Shown: piece after piece, positions 17,282 to 27,837 of the stretch
How positions within the stretch are numbered: position 1 is the first letter of the stretch
Layout: each line of letters begins with the position of its first letter
NCBI GenBank assembly: GCA_021604505.1
Contig: BQJC01000003.1
Coordinates: 534,439 to 598,438, forward strand
Source: Nitrospinaceae bacterium
GTDB taxonomy: Bacteria > Nitrospinota > Nitrospinia > Nitrospinales > VA-1
DNA: 64,000 nt
Direction: 5' to 3'
Program-made: the position numbers and the translations under genes
The notes under the pieces: model-generated
Database searches by the model: none
Seen by the model: the letters and a program-made list of their open reading frames with translations, nothing else
Told to the model about the DNA's origin: nothing

Positions 17282-17794
17282 ATGCTGAAATATTTTCCAA
17301 AATTTATTTTATTCATCTTCACCTTCATGGTGTCGGCTTTGGCAAGCCAGGCGTTTGCGGAAAAAACGGAGGTCTTCTCAGATATTTTAAAAAAAGTAGA
17401 CTCCTTAAACTGTAGCGAACCGGAAAAGATCAAGGACTTTTACCATACCGACCTGGTGATTCTTTCCGACGACAAACGCGGGCTTCTGGAAAACCGGGTC
17501 AAAGGCTTTCAACAGATGAAATCTGAATTCCGGGGGCTAAAGTGCCGAACCCAACGCCAGGTTCTTGCCGGGAACAAAGGTCAGAAAATGGGATATCTTT
17601 TGGTCGATGAAATCAGCAGTATCACCTCGAAAAGCACCGACACCGACGAAAGACAACACAGCGTCTGCAATTATGTCTTCAGTAAGGAAGGGTCCGCCTG
17701 GAAAATTGTTCTGGAGCACTGCACCAGTCTGCCCGATTACAGCATTCGGCCGGGGGACGACGCTCTGTATTACTTTCACAACCCTGTATATTGA
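17282..17794 (+). CDS. Small secreted protein, possibly NTF2/SnoaL-like
   Basis: This 170-residue protein has a clear signal peptide (FILFIFTFMVSALASQAFA). The mature part, with an acidic helix start (DILKKVDSLNCSEPEKIKDFYH), a central VILSDDKRGLLENRVKGFQQM and a closing beta-rich half (CNYVFSKEGSAWKIVLEHC), resembles the cone-shaped NTF2-like fold, but I cannot name a family. Four cysteines in the mature part could make two disulfides. ATG 17282 is preferred over 17258 because tggagag stands about nine bases before it. It follows the NHL gene by 95 bases. Confidence 0.6.
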   Translation: MLKYFPKFILFIFTFMVSALASQAFAEKTEVFSDILKKVDSLNCSEPEKIKDFYHTDLVILSDDKRGLLENRVKGFQQMKSEFRGLKCRTQRQVLAGNKGQKMGYLLVDEISSITSKSTDTDERQHSVCNYVFSKEGSAWKIVLEHCTSLPDYSIRPGDDALYYFHNPVY

Positions 17795-18194
17795 AATTAT
17801 TTCTGCGTCTGTAATAGGAGACAAAAAGCTTCAATACTTTAGTCCAACCCATCCAGAGATTGAGTGCAGTCGCTGTTTCAACCTTTGGTGTGGCCAGATT
17901 AGAGATCCATTCGCCCCTTTTTCCCTTGCAATGCAGCGATTGCCAGTCCCTGCGTTATAGAAAACTATCTAATTCCTAAGGATTCATTCCGCCGCCCCAC
18001 TTCCTTTTCCACTGCGGGAAAGAAGGGCAATTCAACCCAATGCCGTCCCCCCCTGAATCAGCAAGTTTATTTATTTGGTATCATTTTTCTGTAATTTATA
18101 TGTTTAAATGCAGAGCGTGGGATGATGACCCAGCCACGAATAATGCAGCGAAGTTTATCCAGATCTCTTCAAATCTTTCTGGCATCAAGGGACC
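17795..18194. other. Intergenic region of 400 bases, nothing recognised
   Basis: Between the small secreted protein and the RimK group there is no coding frame I can support, no tRNA and no clear terminator or promoter. The stretch 18060-18110 is AT-rich and is the most likely place for the promoter of the downstream three-gene group. Confidence 0.4.
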
Positions 18195-18674
18195 ATGAAA
18201 TTTAAAAAGAAGGGAAAGAGCCTCGACTTAATCGGTTGGCGGGAATGGGTGTCCCTTCCTGAGTTAAGGGTCAAGTCAATTAAGGCGAAAATTGATACGG
18301 GCGCCAGAACTTCCTCACTGCATGTTTCCTATATAAAAAAAATTGCAGGGTCCAATACCCTGCAATTTATCATTCATCCAGACCAGGACAGTTCGGAACC
18401 AAAAATTCACGCCACCGCAATAATGATTGAGGAGCGGTCCGTAAAAAGCTCCAATGGCGCATCGAAGATCCGCCCGGTCATTCAAACATCCGTGAAATTG
18501 GGTGGAGAAATGTATACGGTCGAACTGACCTTGGTGAACAGAGACTTGATGGGGTTTCGCATGCTTTTGGGAAGAGAGGCACTTAAAAACCGCTTTCTGG
18601 TTGACTCCGGAAAATCCTTTTTGCTCCCCTCTCCAAAACCCAAACCAAAGAAAAAAAACAGGAGAGAAAAATGA
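18195..18674 (+). CDS. RimK-associated retropepsin-like protein (DUF785, 'ATP-dependent zinc protease' family)
   Basis: This 159-residue protein has the retropepsin-like core [12 protein letters not shown]...[13 protein letters not shown], with the Asp-Thr-Gly-Ala catalytic-type loop, and the later [11 protein letters not shown] flap-like segment, both standard for DUF785. The C-terminus is a lysine/proline tail ([15 protein letters not shown]). The family is found next to RimK-type ATP-grasp ligases and has been predicted to trim peptide tails that the ligase adds. Here it overlaps the RimK-like gene by four bases (ATGA at 18671-18674). The protease activity is prediction. Confidence 0.85.
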   Translation: MKFKKKGKSLDLIGWREWVSLPELRVKSIKAKIDTGARTSSLHVSYIKKIAGSNTLQFIIHPDQDSSEPKIHATAIMIEERSVKSSNGASKIRPVIQTSVKLGGEMYTVELTLVNRDLMGFRMLLGREALKNRFLVDSGKSFLLPSPKPKPKKKNRREK

Positions 18675-19576
18675 ATATTTGTATTTTATCCAGAGGTCCC
18701 AAACTATACTCCACCAGGAGGCTGGTCGAGGCGGCTAAAAAGCACGGACACACAGTGGAAGTGGTCGATCCTTTAAAATGTTATGTCAACATCACTTCGC
18801 ACAAACCCTCGGTCCATTATATGGAACGGGTGCTCAACGAATTTGATGCAATCATTCCCCGAATCGGGGCTTCGGTCACTTTTTTCGGGACCGCCATTCT
18901 TCGTCAATTTGAAATGACCGGTGTGTATCCCCTGAATGAATCGGTGGCCATTGCGCGTTCACGCGATAAACTTCGCTCCTTGCAAATCCTGGCGAAGAAA
19001 GGCATCGGTCTTCCGGTAACCGGATTCGCGCATTCCACAAAAATGACTGACGATTTGATCCGGCTGGTAGGGGGAGCTCCCCTGGTGGTCAAGCTCACGG
19101 AAGGAACCCAGGGCAAGGGAGTCATTTTAGCGGAAACCGATAAAGCCGCGGAGAGTGTCATTGGGGCTTTCCGGGAACTCGACGCCCATTTTTTGGTGCA
19201 GGAGTTTATTAAAGAAGCCGGAGGCGCCGACATACGCTGTTTCGTCATTGGTGAAAAAGTCATTGCCAGCATGATGAGGCAAGGCAAGGAAGGAGAATTT
19301 AAATCCAATTTACACCGGGGAGGATCCGCGCAGAAAATAAAAATCACTCCCGAAGAACGCAGTACCGCCGTCCGGTCCGCCAGGGCGATGGGGTTGAATG
19401 TCGCCGGCGTGGACCTGCTCCGCTCAAAGCACGGACCTTTGGTCATGGAGGTGAACTCGTCACCTGGCCTCGAAGGCATTGAAACCTATACCGAAATTGA
19501 TGTCGCCGGAAAAATCATGGAATTCATTGAAAAAGACGCGCGTCCATGGAACACCAAAACCACCGGAATAGGATGA
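18671..19576 (+). CDS. rimK: RimK-like ATP-grasp amino-acid ligase
   Basis: This 301-residue ATP-grasp enzyme matches RimK. It has the N-terminal [37 protein letters not shown], the ATP-binding [27 protein letters not shown] and [14 protein letters not shown] metal-binding segments. RimK adds glutamates to the C-terminus of ribosomal protein S6 and can form poly-glutamate. In this setting, flanked by a DUF785 protein and an AstE/aspartoacylase-like hydrolase and overlapping both by four bases, it may instead modify another peptide or make an N-acyl-amino-acid product. The gene symbol is given by similarity; the substrate is not shown. Confidence 0.88.
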   Translation: MNICILSRGPKLYSTRRLVEAAKKHGHTVEVVDPLKCYVNITSHKPSVHYMERVLNEFDAIIPRIGASVTFFGTAILRQFEMTGVYPLNESVAIARSRDKLRSLQILAKKGIGLPVTGFAHSTKMTDDLIRLVGGAPLVVKLTEGTQGKGVILAETDKAAESVIGAFRELDAHFLVQEFIKEAGGADIRCFVIGEKVIASMMRQGKEGEFKSNLHRGGSAQKIKITPEERSTAVRSARAMGLNVAGVDLLRSKHGPLVMEVNSSPGLEGIETYTEIDVAGKIMEFIEKDARPWNTKTTGIG

Positions 19577-20595
19577 AAAAATCCGCCATCAAGATTGGTA
19601 AGGTCTGGGTCAAACCGGGAGAGCGAAAAAATATTAACATCAGTATCGCGAATCTCTATGACGGTACCGACCTTTCGATTCCTGCGGAAGTCGTGCGGGG
19701 AAAAAGCCCCGGTCCCACCCTTTTTATTTCCGCCGCCATCCACGGTGACGAAATCAACGGAACCGAAATCATCGGCAGACTTTTAAAAAGGAAAGCTCTC
19801 GAAAAAATTAAAGGGACTTTGATCGCCATTCCCGTGGTCAACGTTTACGGGTTCAACACCTTGTCCCGTTATTTGCCTGACCGCCGGGATCTCAACCGGT
19901 CGTTTCCAGGTTCTGCCACCGGCTCTCTGGCATCCCGCCTGGCGAATATTTTCATGAAGGAGATCGTAAAAAAATGCACCCACGGCATCGACCTTCACAC
20001 CGGCGCCATCAATCGTACCAACCTGCCGCAAATCCGCGCATATATCGACGATGTCGAAACCAAGCGGCTGGCATTCGATTTCGGAGCTCCGGTCATCCTG
20101 AATTCCAGCTTTCGTGACGGTTCCTTAAGAGAAGCGGCGCGCAGACGGAAAATCCCTATCCTTCTTTTTGAAGGTGGAGAAGCCCTGCGTTTTGACGAAA
20201 GAATCATTCAAATCGGGTTGAAAGGTTGCCTCTCTGTGCTTAGATCCATTGGAATGCTGCCGAAAAAAAACCAGATCGAACAACGGCGCGAAGTATTTAT
20301 TTCCGGGAACAGTCAATGGGTTCGGGCTCCGGTCAGCGGTCTCCTTCGTTCCTTAAAGGGAATTGGTTCTCATGTCGAAAAAGGCGACAAGTTGGGGACA
20401 ATTCACGACCGCTTTGGAAAATTGCATGTCGAAATACGGGCGGAGTTCGATGGAATCATTATTGGGCAATTGAAACTACCATTGGTTAATGAAGGGGACG
20501 CTCTATACCATATTGCCTCCTTCCTGAATACACGCAAGGTCAAAAAGAGCATCGACCTTTTGGGAGCCGAAATCTTCCAATCCTTTTATGACTGA
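19573..20595 (+). CDS. Succinylglutamate desuccinylase/aspartoacylase-like zinc hydrolase
   Basis: This 340-residue M14-type zinc hydrolase has the ligands in [12 protein letters not shown] (H, E) and GIDLHTGA (H), an arginine-rich binding loop [11 protein letters not shown] and the late glutamate in [11 protein letters not shown]. Relatives remove acyl groups from N-acylated amino acids or cleave amide bonds. The C-terminal third ([26 protein letters not shown]) resembles the beta-barrel tail of AstE/AspA relatives and also recalls a lipoyl-like hammerhead. ATG 19573 overlaps the RimK stop (ATGA), so the three genes are translationally coupled. The substrate is probably related to whatever the RimK-like enzyme makes. 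Confidence 0.85.
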   Translation: MKKSAIKIGKVWVKPGERKNINISIANLYDGTDLSIPAEVVRGKSPGPTLFISAAIHGDEINGTEIIGRLLKRKALEKIKGTLIAIPVVNVYGFNTLSRYLPDRRDLNRSFPGSATGSLASRLANIFMKEIVKKCTHGIDLHTGAINRTNLPQIRAYIDDVETKRLAFDFGAPVILNSSFRDGSLREAARRRKIPILLFEGGEALRFDERIIQIGLKGCLSVLRSIGMLPKKNQIEQRREVFISGNSQWVRAPVSGLLRSLKGIGSHVEKGDKLGTIHDRFGKLHVEIRAEFDGIIIGQLKLPLVNEGDALYHIASFLNTRKVKKSIDLLGAEIFQSFYD

Positions 20596-20649
20596 TCTTC
20601 AACAAAATAATTTCCTTATGAAATTTTCTTCTTCCAGCTTAAAATATTA

Positions 20650-22782
20650 ATGATGAGGAGGAAGAAAGGAAAACCCTACCCGCTTGGCGCCACCTGGGAT
20701 GGCCGGGGCACGAATTTCGCCTTGTTCAGCGAAAATGCCACCCATGTGGAACTCTGCCTGTTCGATTCTCTCCAATCCAGAAAAGAGTTTTGCAGGGTTC
20801 CTTTAACCGAACGCACCAATCACGTCTGGAACGTTTACCTGGAAGCAGTCAATCCCGGCAGCCTCTATGGGTACCGGGTGCATGGACCTTATGATCCAGG
20901 GACAGGGCACCGATTCAATGCCAACAAGGTGCTGATTGATCCTTACGCCAAAGCTGTTGACCGAACTGACAAGTTCGATGAACGGTTGTTTGGCTATCAG
21001 TTTGGAGGGCCCTCAGAGGAAAGTTCCAGGATGGACAGACGCGACAACGCGGCCTGCGCGCCTCTTTCTATTGTGGTGGATACCTCCTTCACCTGGGGCA
21101 GTGACCGGCCCCCGGACATTCCCTGGAATCAAACGATCCTGTATGAAACGCATGTCAAGGGACTGACGGCCCTTCACCCCCAGGTTCCAGCCCCACTGCG
21201 CGGAACCTTCGCCGGACTGGCGTCCGAACCGGTCCTCAACCACCTCAAATCCCTTGGCGTCACTGCCGTGCAGTTGATGCCCATCCAGCAACATTTCAGC
21301 GAACTTCACCTTCAGGAAAAAGGTTTAAAAAATTATTGGGGCTACAACACCATTGGCTATTTTGCTCCTGACAATAGGTTTCACTCAGGGCTGATGGGCG
21401 ATCCCGTGCAGGAATTTAAATCCATGGTTTGCTGTCTCCACAAAGAAGGGATCGAAGTCATCCTGGATGTGGTCTACAACCACACGGCGGAAGGCAATCA
21501 ACTTGGGCCGACCCTTTCATTTCGCGGCATCGACAACAAGGCCTATTACCGGTTAAACAGCGCCGACCTTAGAATGTACGACGACTTCACCGGTTGCGGA
21601 AACACTTTGAACACAAACCATCCCGAGGTTTTGCAACTCATCATGGACAGCCTGCGCTATTGGGTGACCGAGATGCATGTCGATGGGTTTCGATTCGATT
21701 TGGCGGCCACCCTGGCCCGGGAAATTCATGACGTGAACTTTCAGGGATCGTTTATCAAGGTCATCCAACAGGATCCGATTCTCTCTCAGGTCAAATTAAT
21801 CGCCGAACCCTGGGATCTGGGCGAAGGCGGCTATCAACTGGGAAATTTTCCGCCACCGTGGTCTGAGTTGAACGGAAAATACCGCGACACGACCAAACGT
21901 TTCTGGAAAGGGGACGAAGGAAAATTGCCCAAACTGGCCAGCCGTATATCAGGGAGCAGTGATCTCTATCAGCACAATGGCCGAAGGCCCCAGGGCAGTG
22001 TCAACTTCATCACGTCTCACGACGGCTTCACACTACAGGATCTCGTGAGCTACAACTCCAAACACAATGAAGCCAATCAGGAAGAAAACCAGGATGGCAC
22101 CGATGCCAATGACAGTTGGAATTGCGGAGTGGAAGGCCCCACTAAAAATACCAGGATCAAAGCCCTGCGCATCCGGCAAAAACAAAACCTGATGGCCACC
22201 CTGCTTCTTTCTCAGGGAGTTCCCCTGATTTGCGGCGGAGACGAACTGGGGAGGACTCAATCAGGAAATAACAACGCCTATTGCCAGGACAATGAAACCA
22301 GCTGGTATCATTGGAGTTTGGATAAGGAACAACAACAGTTTCTCCAGTTCATGCAAAAAATAGTTGAAATTAGAAAGACGCATCCGGTATTCACCCGGAC
22401 CAAATTTTTCACCGGAAAAAAAATCGACAAATCCACCGCAAAAGATATTTCCTGGATCTCGCCTAAAGGACGCGCCATGACTCAGGCTAAATGGAACGAT
22501 CCTTATGCCCGGTGCATCGGTTTGAGACTGGCCGGCGACGGACTCGACGACGTGGATGACCTGGGAAAACCCGCCACCGGAAAAACCCTTCTCGTATTGG
22601 TCAATGCCCATCATGAAAAAGTTCCCTTCATCCTGCCTGCCCATAAAAAAGGCACTCGCTGGGAACCTCTTCTCGACACAAGCGTTCCATCTCCACGGGG
22701 AATCGCCCGGGGCGGGACCGAATACCCGCTGGAGGGCCGGTCCCTGGTCGTATTGTGCCTGTTCTCGAAAAACGAAACGTGA
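20650..22782 (+). CDS. glgX: Glycogen debranching enzyme (TreX/GlgX, GH13 isoamylase type)
   Basis: This 710-residue GH13 enzyme has an N-terminal CBM48 region (YPLGATWDGRGTNFALFSENATHVELCLF). Its catalytic motifs are DVVYNHTAEG, DGFRFDLAA (nucleophile Asp), IAEPWDLGEGGY (acid Glu) and FITSHDGFTLQDL (transition-state Asp), with the isoamylase-type SYNSKHNEANQEEN segment. It removes alpha-1,6 branches from glycogen. Because treZ overlaps its stop and treY follows, it most likely acts as TreX, supplying linear maltodextrins for trehalose synthesis. The ATG at 20650 (or 20653) follows a short AT-rich gap after the AstE-like gene. Confidence 0.93.
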   Translation: MMRRKKGKPYPLGATWDGRGTNFALFSENATHVELCLFDSLQSRKEFCRVPLTERTNHVWNVYLEAVNPGSLYGYRVHGPYDPGTGHRFNANKVLIDPYAKAVDRTDKFDERLFGYQFGGPSEESSRMDRRDNAACAPLSIVVDTSFTWGSDRPPDIPWNQTILYETHVKGLTALHPQVPAPLRGTFAGLASEPVLNHLKSLGVTAVQLMPIQQHFSELHLQEKGLKNYWGYNTIGYFAPDNRFHSGLMGDPVQEFKSMVCCLHKEGIEVILDVVYNHTAEGNQLGPTLSFRGIDNKAYYRLNSADLRMYDDFTGCGNTLNTNHPEVLQLIMDSLRYWVTEMHVDGFRFDLAATLAREIHDVNFQGSFIKVIQQDPILSQVKLIAEPWDLGEGGYQLGNFPPPWSELNGKYRDTTKRFWKGDEGKLPKLASRISGSSDLYQHNGRRPQGSVNFITSHDGFTLQDLVSYNSKHNEANQEENQDGTDANDSWNCGVEGPTKNTRIKALRIRQKQNLMATLLLSQGVPLICGGDELGRTQSGNNNAYCQDNETSWYHWSLDKEQQQFLQFMQKIVEIRKTHPVFTRTKFFTGKKIDKSTAKDISWISPKGRAMTQAKWNDPYARCIGLRLAGDGLDDVDDLGKPATGKTLLVLVNAHHEKVPFILPAHKKGTRWEPLLDTSVPSPRGIARGGTEYPLEGRSLVVLCLFSKNET

Positions 22783-24644
22783 CCCATTGGAAACCCAAAC
22801 TCGGTGCCTGGCTTGAAAACAAGAACGCTCACTTCCGCGTCTGGGCCCCGGTCGCCCGTTCGATCGATTTAGTTATAGAGTCAAGGGGAGGTTCATCCTC
22901 TGGCCTTCCGCTTCAACCTTCAAAAGAAGGGTATTTCACCGGAACGTTTCCTGAAATCTCAGCTGGAACCCGTTACCGGTTTCGTATTGACAGCGGACAT
23001 GGCTTACCGGACCCGGCGTCCCGGTTCCAACCTGAGGGCGTGCACGGCCCATCGGAAGTGGTGGACCCTTCCCAGTTTATCTGGACGGATGGAAACTGGA
23101 ATGGCCTGGAACTGGAAGAGTTGATTCTTTACGAACTTCACGTCGGCACCTTCAGCCCTGAAGGCACCTTCAATGGCGTCCGGAAAAAACTGGAACACTT
23201 GCGAGGTTTAGGTATCACCGCTATTCAACTGATGCCGGTGGCGGACTTTCCGGGGAATCGCGGCTGGGGCTATGACGGCGTCGACCTGTTTTCTCCGGCG
23301 CGTTGTTATGGAACGCCTGACGAGTTGCGGCAATTGGTGGACACGGCCCACGCCATGCAACTCTCTGTGTTTCTGGATGTCGTCTACAATCATTTAGGGC
23401 CGGAAGGCGCGTACCTTGGTGCGTTTTCTCCTTATTATTTTTCTTCCAAGCATAAAAGTCCCTGGGGCGACGCTGTCAACCTCGATGGCAAACACTGCCG
23501 GCACGTGCGGGATTTTTTTATCGAAAACGCTTTGCACTGGATCCACGAATATCACATCGACGGGTTGCGCCTCGACGCCACGCACGCGATGGTCGACGAA
23601 AGCCCAATCCATTTTCTTAAAGACCTTGCCGAAAGAGTACGCTGTTCGCTGCCTGAGGAGCGAACAGTTCTTCTCATCGCAGAAGACGACCGCAACCAGG
23701 CACAACTCATTCAACCCCGCGATCAGGGAGGCTACGGGCTCGATGCCGTCTGGGCCGACGATTTTCATCATCAGGTGCGCCGTATGTTGGCCCGAGATGA
23801 CGACGGTTATTTCCAGGATTTCACAGGTCTCGCCCAAGACCTGGCGAAGACAATGCAGCAGGGATGGTTTTATACCGGGCAACATTCAGCTTTTAGAAAA
23901 AATCCGAGAGGAACCCCGACGGACGGAATTCCACTCACTCGATTCGTCCATTGCATTCAAAATCACGACCAGATAGGAAACCGCGCTCTGGGGGACCGTT
24001 TGAATTTCAACGTCGACCCAGCCAGCTTTCGGGCGGTAAGCGCTTTACTGCTGCTCTCTCCAGCCACGCCGCTGATTTTCATGGGCCAGGAATGGGCGGC
24101 AAGCACGCCCTTTTGCTATTTCACCGACCATCCAGAGGAATTGGGAAAAGCCGTTACCGAAGGCAGGAGAAACGAATTCCGGCATTTTAAAGCGTTCGCC
24201 AATCCCGAATCGAGAAACGCCATCCCCGACCCGCAGGCCCCCGCCACCTTTCAAAACTGCAAGCTGAATTGGAACGAACGCGATCAGGAACCGCATTCAG
24301 GCACCCTTCGTTTGTACCAAAAACTTTTGCATCTCCGCAAAACAGAGACCGCTCTTAAAAAAAGTGAAAACTCTTTTTTCTCGGCGGAAGCGCTGGATAA
24401 AAACATCGTCGCCTTTAAACGGGGGACCTCCGACGGTGCTTCTCTACTCGTAGTTTCGTGCTTGGAGGGTTTGGGAAGTGTCGACCTGATAACCCGCCCC
24501 GTCACCCAACCGCCCAAAGGAACCGAGTGGCGCCTTCTTTTGACAACGGAGGATGACTCCTTGGCCCCGCAATGGATTGATAAAAACGGCATCCCCACCT
24601 TAAATTTTCAAGGACCATGCACGGCTGTTTTCCGCGCCCTCTAA
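22779..24644 (+). CDS. treZ: Malto-oligosyltrehalose trehalohydrolase
   Basis: This 621-residue GH13 enzyme releases trehalose from the malto-oligosyltrehalose made by TreY. Visible motifs are GWGYDGVDLFSPARCYGTP, DVVYNHLGPEGAYL, DGLRLDATHAMVDES (nucleophile), LIAEDDRNQ (acid) and CIQNHDQIGNRALGDRL, which together separate TreZ from GlgB and GlgX. GTG 22779 is chosen because it overlaps the debranching-enzyme stop as GTGA; a GTG at 22755 would give a longer overlap. Its length is normal for the family. It is the middle gene of the three-gene trehalose operon. Confidence 0.93.
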   Translation: MTHWKPKLGAWLENKNAHFRVWAPVARSIDLVIESRGGSSSGLPLQPSKEGYFTGTFPEISAGTRYRFRIDSGHGLPDPASRFQPEGVHGPSEVVDPSQFIWTDGNWNGLELEELILYELHVGTFSPEGTFNGVRKKLEHLRGLGITAIQLMPVADFPGNRGWGYDGVDLFSPARCYGTPDELRQLVDTAHAMQLSVFLDVVYNHLGPEGAYLGAFSPYYFSSKHKSPWGDAVNLDGKHCRHVRDFFIENALHWIHEYHIDGLRLDATHAMVDESPIHFLKDLAERVRCSLPEERTVLLIAEDDRNQAQLIQPRDQGGYGLDAVWADDFHHQVRRMLARDDDGYFQDFTGLAQDLAKTMQQGWFYTGQHSAFRKNPRGTPTDGIPLTRFVHCIQNHDQIGNRALGDRLNFNVDPASFRAVSALLLLSPATPLIFMGQEWAASTPFCYFTDHPEELGKAVTEGRRNEFRHFKAFANPESRNAIPDPQAPATFQNCKLNWNERDQEPHSGTLRLYQKLLHLRKTETALKKSENSFFSAEALDKNIVAFKRGTSDGASLLVVSCLEGLGSVDLITRPVTQPPKGTEWRLLLTTEDDSLAPQWIDKNGIPTLNFQGPCTAVFRAL

Positions 24645-24727
24645 ACCCGTTAAGCAACTGAAGCGGTTGGCCCTACTTGACTTAAGAGCATGGAACACGC
24701 ACAATTGACAAAGGAGGTCCATATTGA

Positions 24728-27700
24728 ATGAATATGCCTGCGGGAAAACAAAAAAACCCTGTAAACGATCAGCTGAAACAATTCAAGAAACGCCTCGCCT
24801 CTCAAAGAGAAATCCCCTTAAGCACCTACCGTTTACAGTTGAACAAGAATTTTTCTTTTGCCGAGGCCCGGTCGGTCGTTTCTTACTTGGCTGATCTAGG
24901 CGTCTCGCACTGCTACACGTCCCCCTTTCTGGAGGCCGGAAAGGGTTCACCGCACGGTTATGACATTTGCAATTTCAGCCGGATCAATCCGGAACTGGGG
25001 GGTGATTCAGAATACCGTGAGTTTATAAACGAGCTCTCCCTGCATAAAATGGGGCACATACTCGATTTCGTTCCGAACCATATGGGAATCGCGGACCCCA
25101 AAAATAAATGGTGGCAGGATGTTTTAGAAAACGGTCCTTGTTCACCCTATTCAGAATTTTTTGACATCGAATGGAACCCCGCAAAGAGCGAACTCAAGGG
25201 TAAAATTCTTTTGCCCATTCTAAGCGATCAGTATGGCGTGGTTCTCGAGCGGGGCGACCTGCATCTAAATTTTCAGGGGGGGACCTTTTTTTTAAAATAT
25301 TATGAGCACCACCTTCCCATCAATCCGCAATCCGTAGCCAGCATCCTGGCGTACAATTTGGACGTTCTCCAAAGAGAAGTTGCGAAAGAAGACCAAAACC
25401 TTCAGGAATTTCTTGGCATCATCCACTCCCTCCATCCTTCTCCCGAAAGCATAGCAACCACTTCAGAAACCGTCGAGGACCAGGTTCGGGAAAAAAATCT
25501 GCTTTGCAATCGCCTGGACTTCTTGTGGAACCAGTCCCAGTGCATTCGCCGGCATATTGAAGAAAACCTGAACACCTTCAACGGATCTCCGGGGTACCCG
25601 GAAAGTTTTGACCGTCTGCACAAATTGTTAGAGAAACAGTTTTACCGGCTTTCCAACTGGCGGACCGCCGCCCACGAAATAAACTACCGCCGTTTTTTCG
25701 ATGTCAACCATCTTGCGGGTTTACGTATGGAAAACCCGGAGGTCTTCCGCAATACCCACCCGCTGATCCTCGAATTGATCGGACAGGGAACAATCTCCGG
25801 TCTGCGTTTGGATCATACCGACGGGTTGTTTGATCCCGCTTCCTATTTCGATCAGCTTCAGGAAGAAATTCTTTTGGAACGCGCCAGGCGCAACAACAAT
25901 TTCAAACATCTCTATCCGCTGACCTTAAAAGCCATCCTCCGGCAATGGCGTGAGGATGAAGCGAATCAGGATGCTTTGGGTCCCGTTCGGTGTCCGCTTT
26001 ATCTCGTCGTCGAAAAGATTCTGACCGGTACGGAATCTCTTCCCAATGATTGGGCGATCCACGGAACCAGCGGCTATGATTTTATGAACGATGTGAACGG
26101 GTTGTTTGTCAACACTTGCAACGAAAAAGAATTCTCAAAAATTTATTCCCGGTTTACAGGAATCACCGCACCCTTTTCCAAAATCGTATACGAGAGTAAA
26201 AAATTGATCCTGCAAACGTCTTTGACCAGCGAACTCAATGTTCTCGTGCGCGCTCTCAATCTGATTTCCGAGGAAGACCGAAGTTACCGTGATTTTACCC
26301 TCAACAGTTTGAGGGAAGCCCTAAGGGAAGTGGTGGCCTGTTTTCCCATTTACCGGACGTATATCGATTCGGAAGACTCTAACCAGGAAGATAGGGAAAC
26401 TCTGGAAAAATCCATCGCCCGCGCAAAAAGCCTCAATCCGACCATGGAATCCACCATTTTTGATTTCATCAAAGACACGGTTCTTGAAAAAACAACGGAA
26501 GAAAATGCCTCCCAAAAGAAAGGTAAAATCCGCCGGGATTTCACCATGCAACTGCAGCAGTTCACCGGACCCGTTCAGGCCAAGGGTTTGGAGGACACAG
26601 CGTTTTACCGGTACAACCGTTTACTTTCATTAAACGAAGTCGGCGGACAACCGCAACGGTTCGGTCTTTCCATTTCCAGATTTCATGCCCGCAATCAAAA
26701 GCGGCAAAAAAACTGGCCCTGGACAATGACCGCCACCGCCACTCACGACCACAAACGCGGGGAAGATGTCCGCGCGCGGCTGAACATTCTTTCGGAAATC
26801 CCTGAAGACTGGCGAAAAGCCATCCGACGATGGGCTCTCCTCAACCGTTCCAAACGATCCTGGATCGATGGGGAATACGCCCCCGATAGAAATGATGAGT
26901 ATCTTTTTTACCAAACTCTGTTGGGAATCTGGCCGCCGGGCAACGATAGTTCGCTGGAACAAATTAAAAATCGCATGGTCGATTACATGCTGAAAGCCAA
27001 CAAAGAAGCCAAAATTCATACCAGCTGGATCAACCCCAACAATGCCTATGACGAAGCCGTAAAAAAATTCGTTGAAAAAGCATTAAAACCCTCTAAAAAT
27101 AACCGGTTTCTCGATTCTTTCCTTGCCTTTCAGAAACGCATTGCACGCATGGCGGTGGTCAACTCCCTGGCCCAGGTGTTGCTCAAAATCACCTGTCCGG
27201 GAATCCCCGACACATACCAGGGTTGTGAGTTGTGGGATCTGAGCCTGGTGGACCCGGACAACCGCCGACTCGTGAATTTTGAACGTCGAAAAAAGCTGTT
27301 GCAGGAATTGGAACCTCTGCTGGCTTTCCCTTCCACTTTGAATAAAAACGACCAAACGGGCGATCTTCAGAACTTGCTGGATTACTGGGAAAACGGTCAC
27401 GTTAAAATGTTTGTCGCCGCCTGTTGCATGCGATTTAGAAGAAATCACCCCGATTTATTTCTGAACGGAGATTACCTGCCGCTTCAAGTAGAAGGGAAGC
27501 GGGCAGACCATGTCGTGGCATTCGCCCGTCAAAACAGCGGCAAGACGGCGATCATCATCGCCCCAAGATTGGTTGCGTCGCTCATGGAACCGGAATTAAA
27601 GTGGCCGGTCAACTCGCTTTGGAAAGAGACCCATATCGTTCTTCCTTCGGCAATTTCCGGAAAACAAACGTTTCACGATCTTTTCACCCGAAACTCAGTT

Positions 27701-27808
27701 TCGTTTACCTTCCATGAGGACCAGATGGTCTTAGAGCTCGAAAACGTTCTCTCACATTGGCCGCTCGCGCTTCTGGCAGATGACCTGCCCGCTCAAAATC
27801 AGAGTTGA
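24728..27808 (+). CDS. treY: Malto-oligosyltrehalose synthase
   Basis: TreY turns the reducing end of a maltodextrin into an alpha,alpha-1,1-linked trehalose end by intramolecular transglycosylation. This 1026-residue protein begins its domain with STYRLQLNKNFSFAEA and carries YTSPFLEAGKGSPHGYD, DFVPNHMGI, GLRLDHTDGLFDP, VEKILTGTESLP and GTSGYDFMNDVNGLF, all diagnostic of TreY. It is at the long end of the family range. A strong ribosome site (aaggaggt) lies nine bases before the ATG, giving it independent translation 83 bases after treZ. Trehalose here would serve as a compatible solute or carbon store. Confidence 0.95.
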   Translation: MNMPAGKQKNPVNDQLKQFKKRLASQREIPLSTYRLQLNKNFSFAEARSVVSYLADLGVSHCYTSPFLEAGKGSPHGYDICNFSRINPELGGDSEYREFINELSLHKMGHILDFVPNHMGIADPKNKWWQDVLENGPCSPYSEFFDIEWNPAKSELKGKILLPILSDQYGVVLERGDLHLNFQGGTFFLKYYEHHLPINPQSVASILAYNLDVLQREVAKEDQNLQEFLGIIHSLHPSPESIATTSETVEDQVREKNLLCNRLDFLWNQSQCIRRHIEENLNTFNGSPGYPESFDRLHKLLEKQFYRLSNWRTAAHEINYRRFFDVNHLAGLRMENPEVFRNTHPLILELIGQGTISGLRLDHTDGLFDPASYFDQLQEEILLERARRNNNFKHLYPLTLKAILRQWREDEANQDALGPVRCPLYLVVEKILTGTESLPNDWAIHGTSGYDFMNDVNGLFVNTCNEKEFSKIYSRFTGITAPFSKIVYESKKLILQTSLTSELNVLVRALNLISEEDRSYRDFTLNSLREALREVVACFPIYRTYIDSEDSNQEDRETLEKSIARAKSLNPTMESTIFDFIKDTVLEKTTEENASQKKGKIRRDFTMQLQQFTGPVQAKGLEDTAFYRYNRLLSLNEVGGQPQRFGLSISRFHARNQKRQKNWPWTMTATATHDHKRGEDVRARLNILSEIPEDWRKAIRRWALLNRSKRSWIDGEYAPDRNDEYLFYQTLLGIWPPGNDSSLEQIKNRMVDYMLKANKEAKIHTSWINPNNAYDEAVKKFVEKALKPSKNNRFLDSFLAFQKRIARMAVVNSLAQVLLKITCPGIPDTYQGCELWDLSLVDPDNRRLVNFERRKKLLQELEPLLAFPSTLNKNDQTGDLQNLLDYWENGHVKMFVAACCMRFRRNHPDLFLNGDYLPLQVEGKRADHVVAFARQNSGKTAIIIAPRLVASLMEPELKWPVNSLWKETHIVLPSAISGKQTFHDLFTRNSVSFTFHEDQMVLELENVLSHWPLALLADDLPAQNQS

Positions 27809-27816
27809 AAAAATTC

Positions 27817-27837
27817 AGGGGGCCCAAAGGGCCGCCT
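27817..27837. terminator. GC-rich hairpin after treY
   Basis: A nine-base stem with one mismatch (AGGGGGCCC / GGGCCGCCT) closes an AAA loop just nine bases after the treY stop. It lacks a run of T, so it may stabilise the mRNA end or act as a weak or Rho-assisted terminator rather than a classical intrinsic one. Confidence 0.35.
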
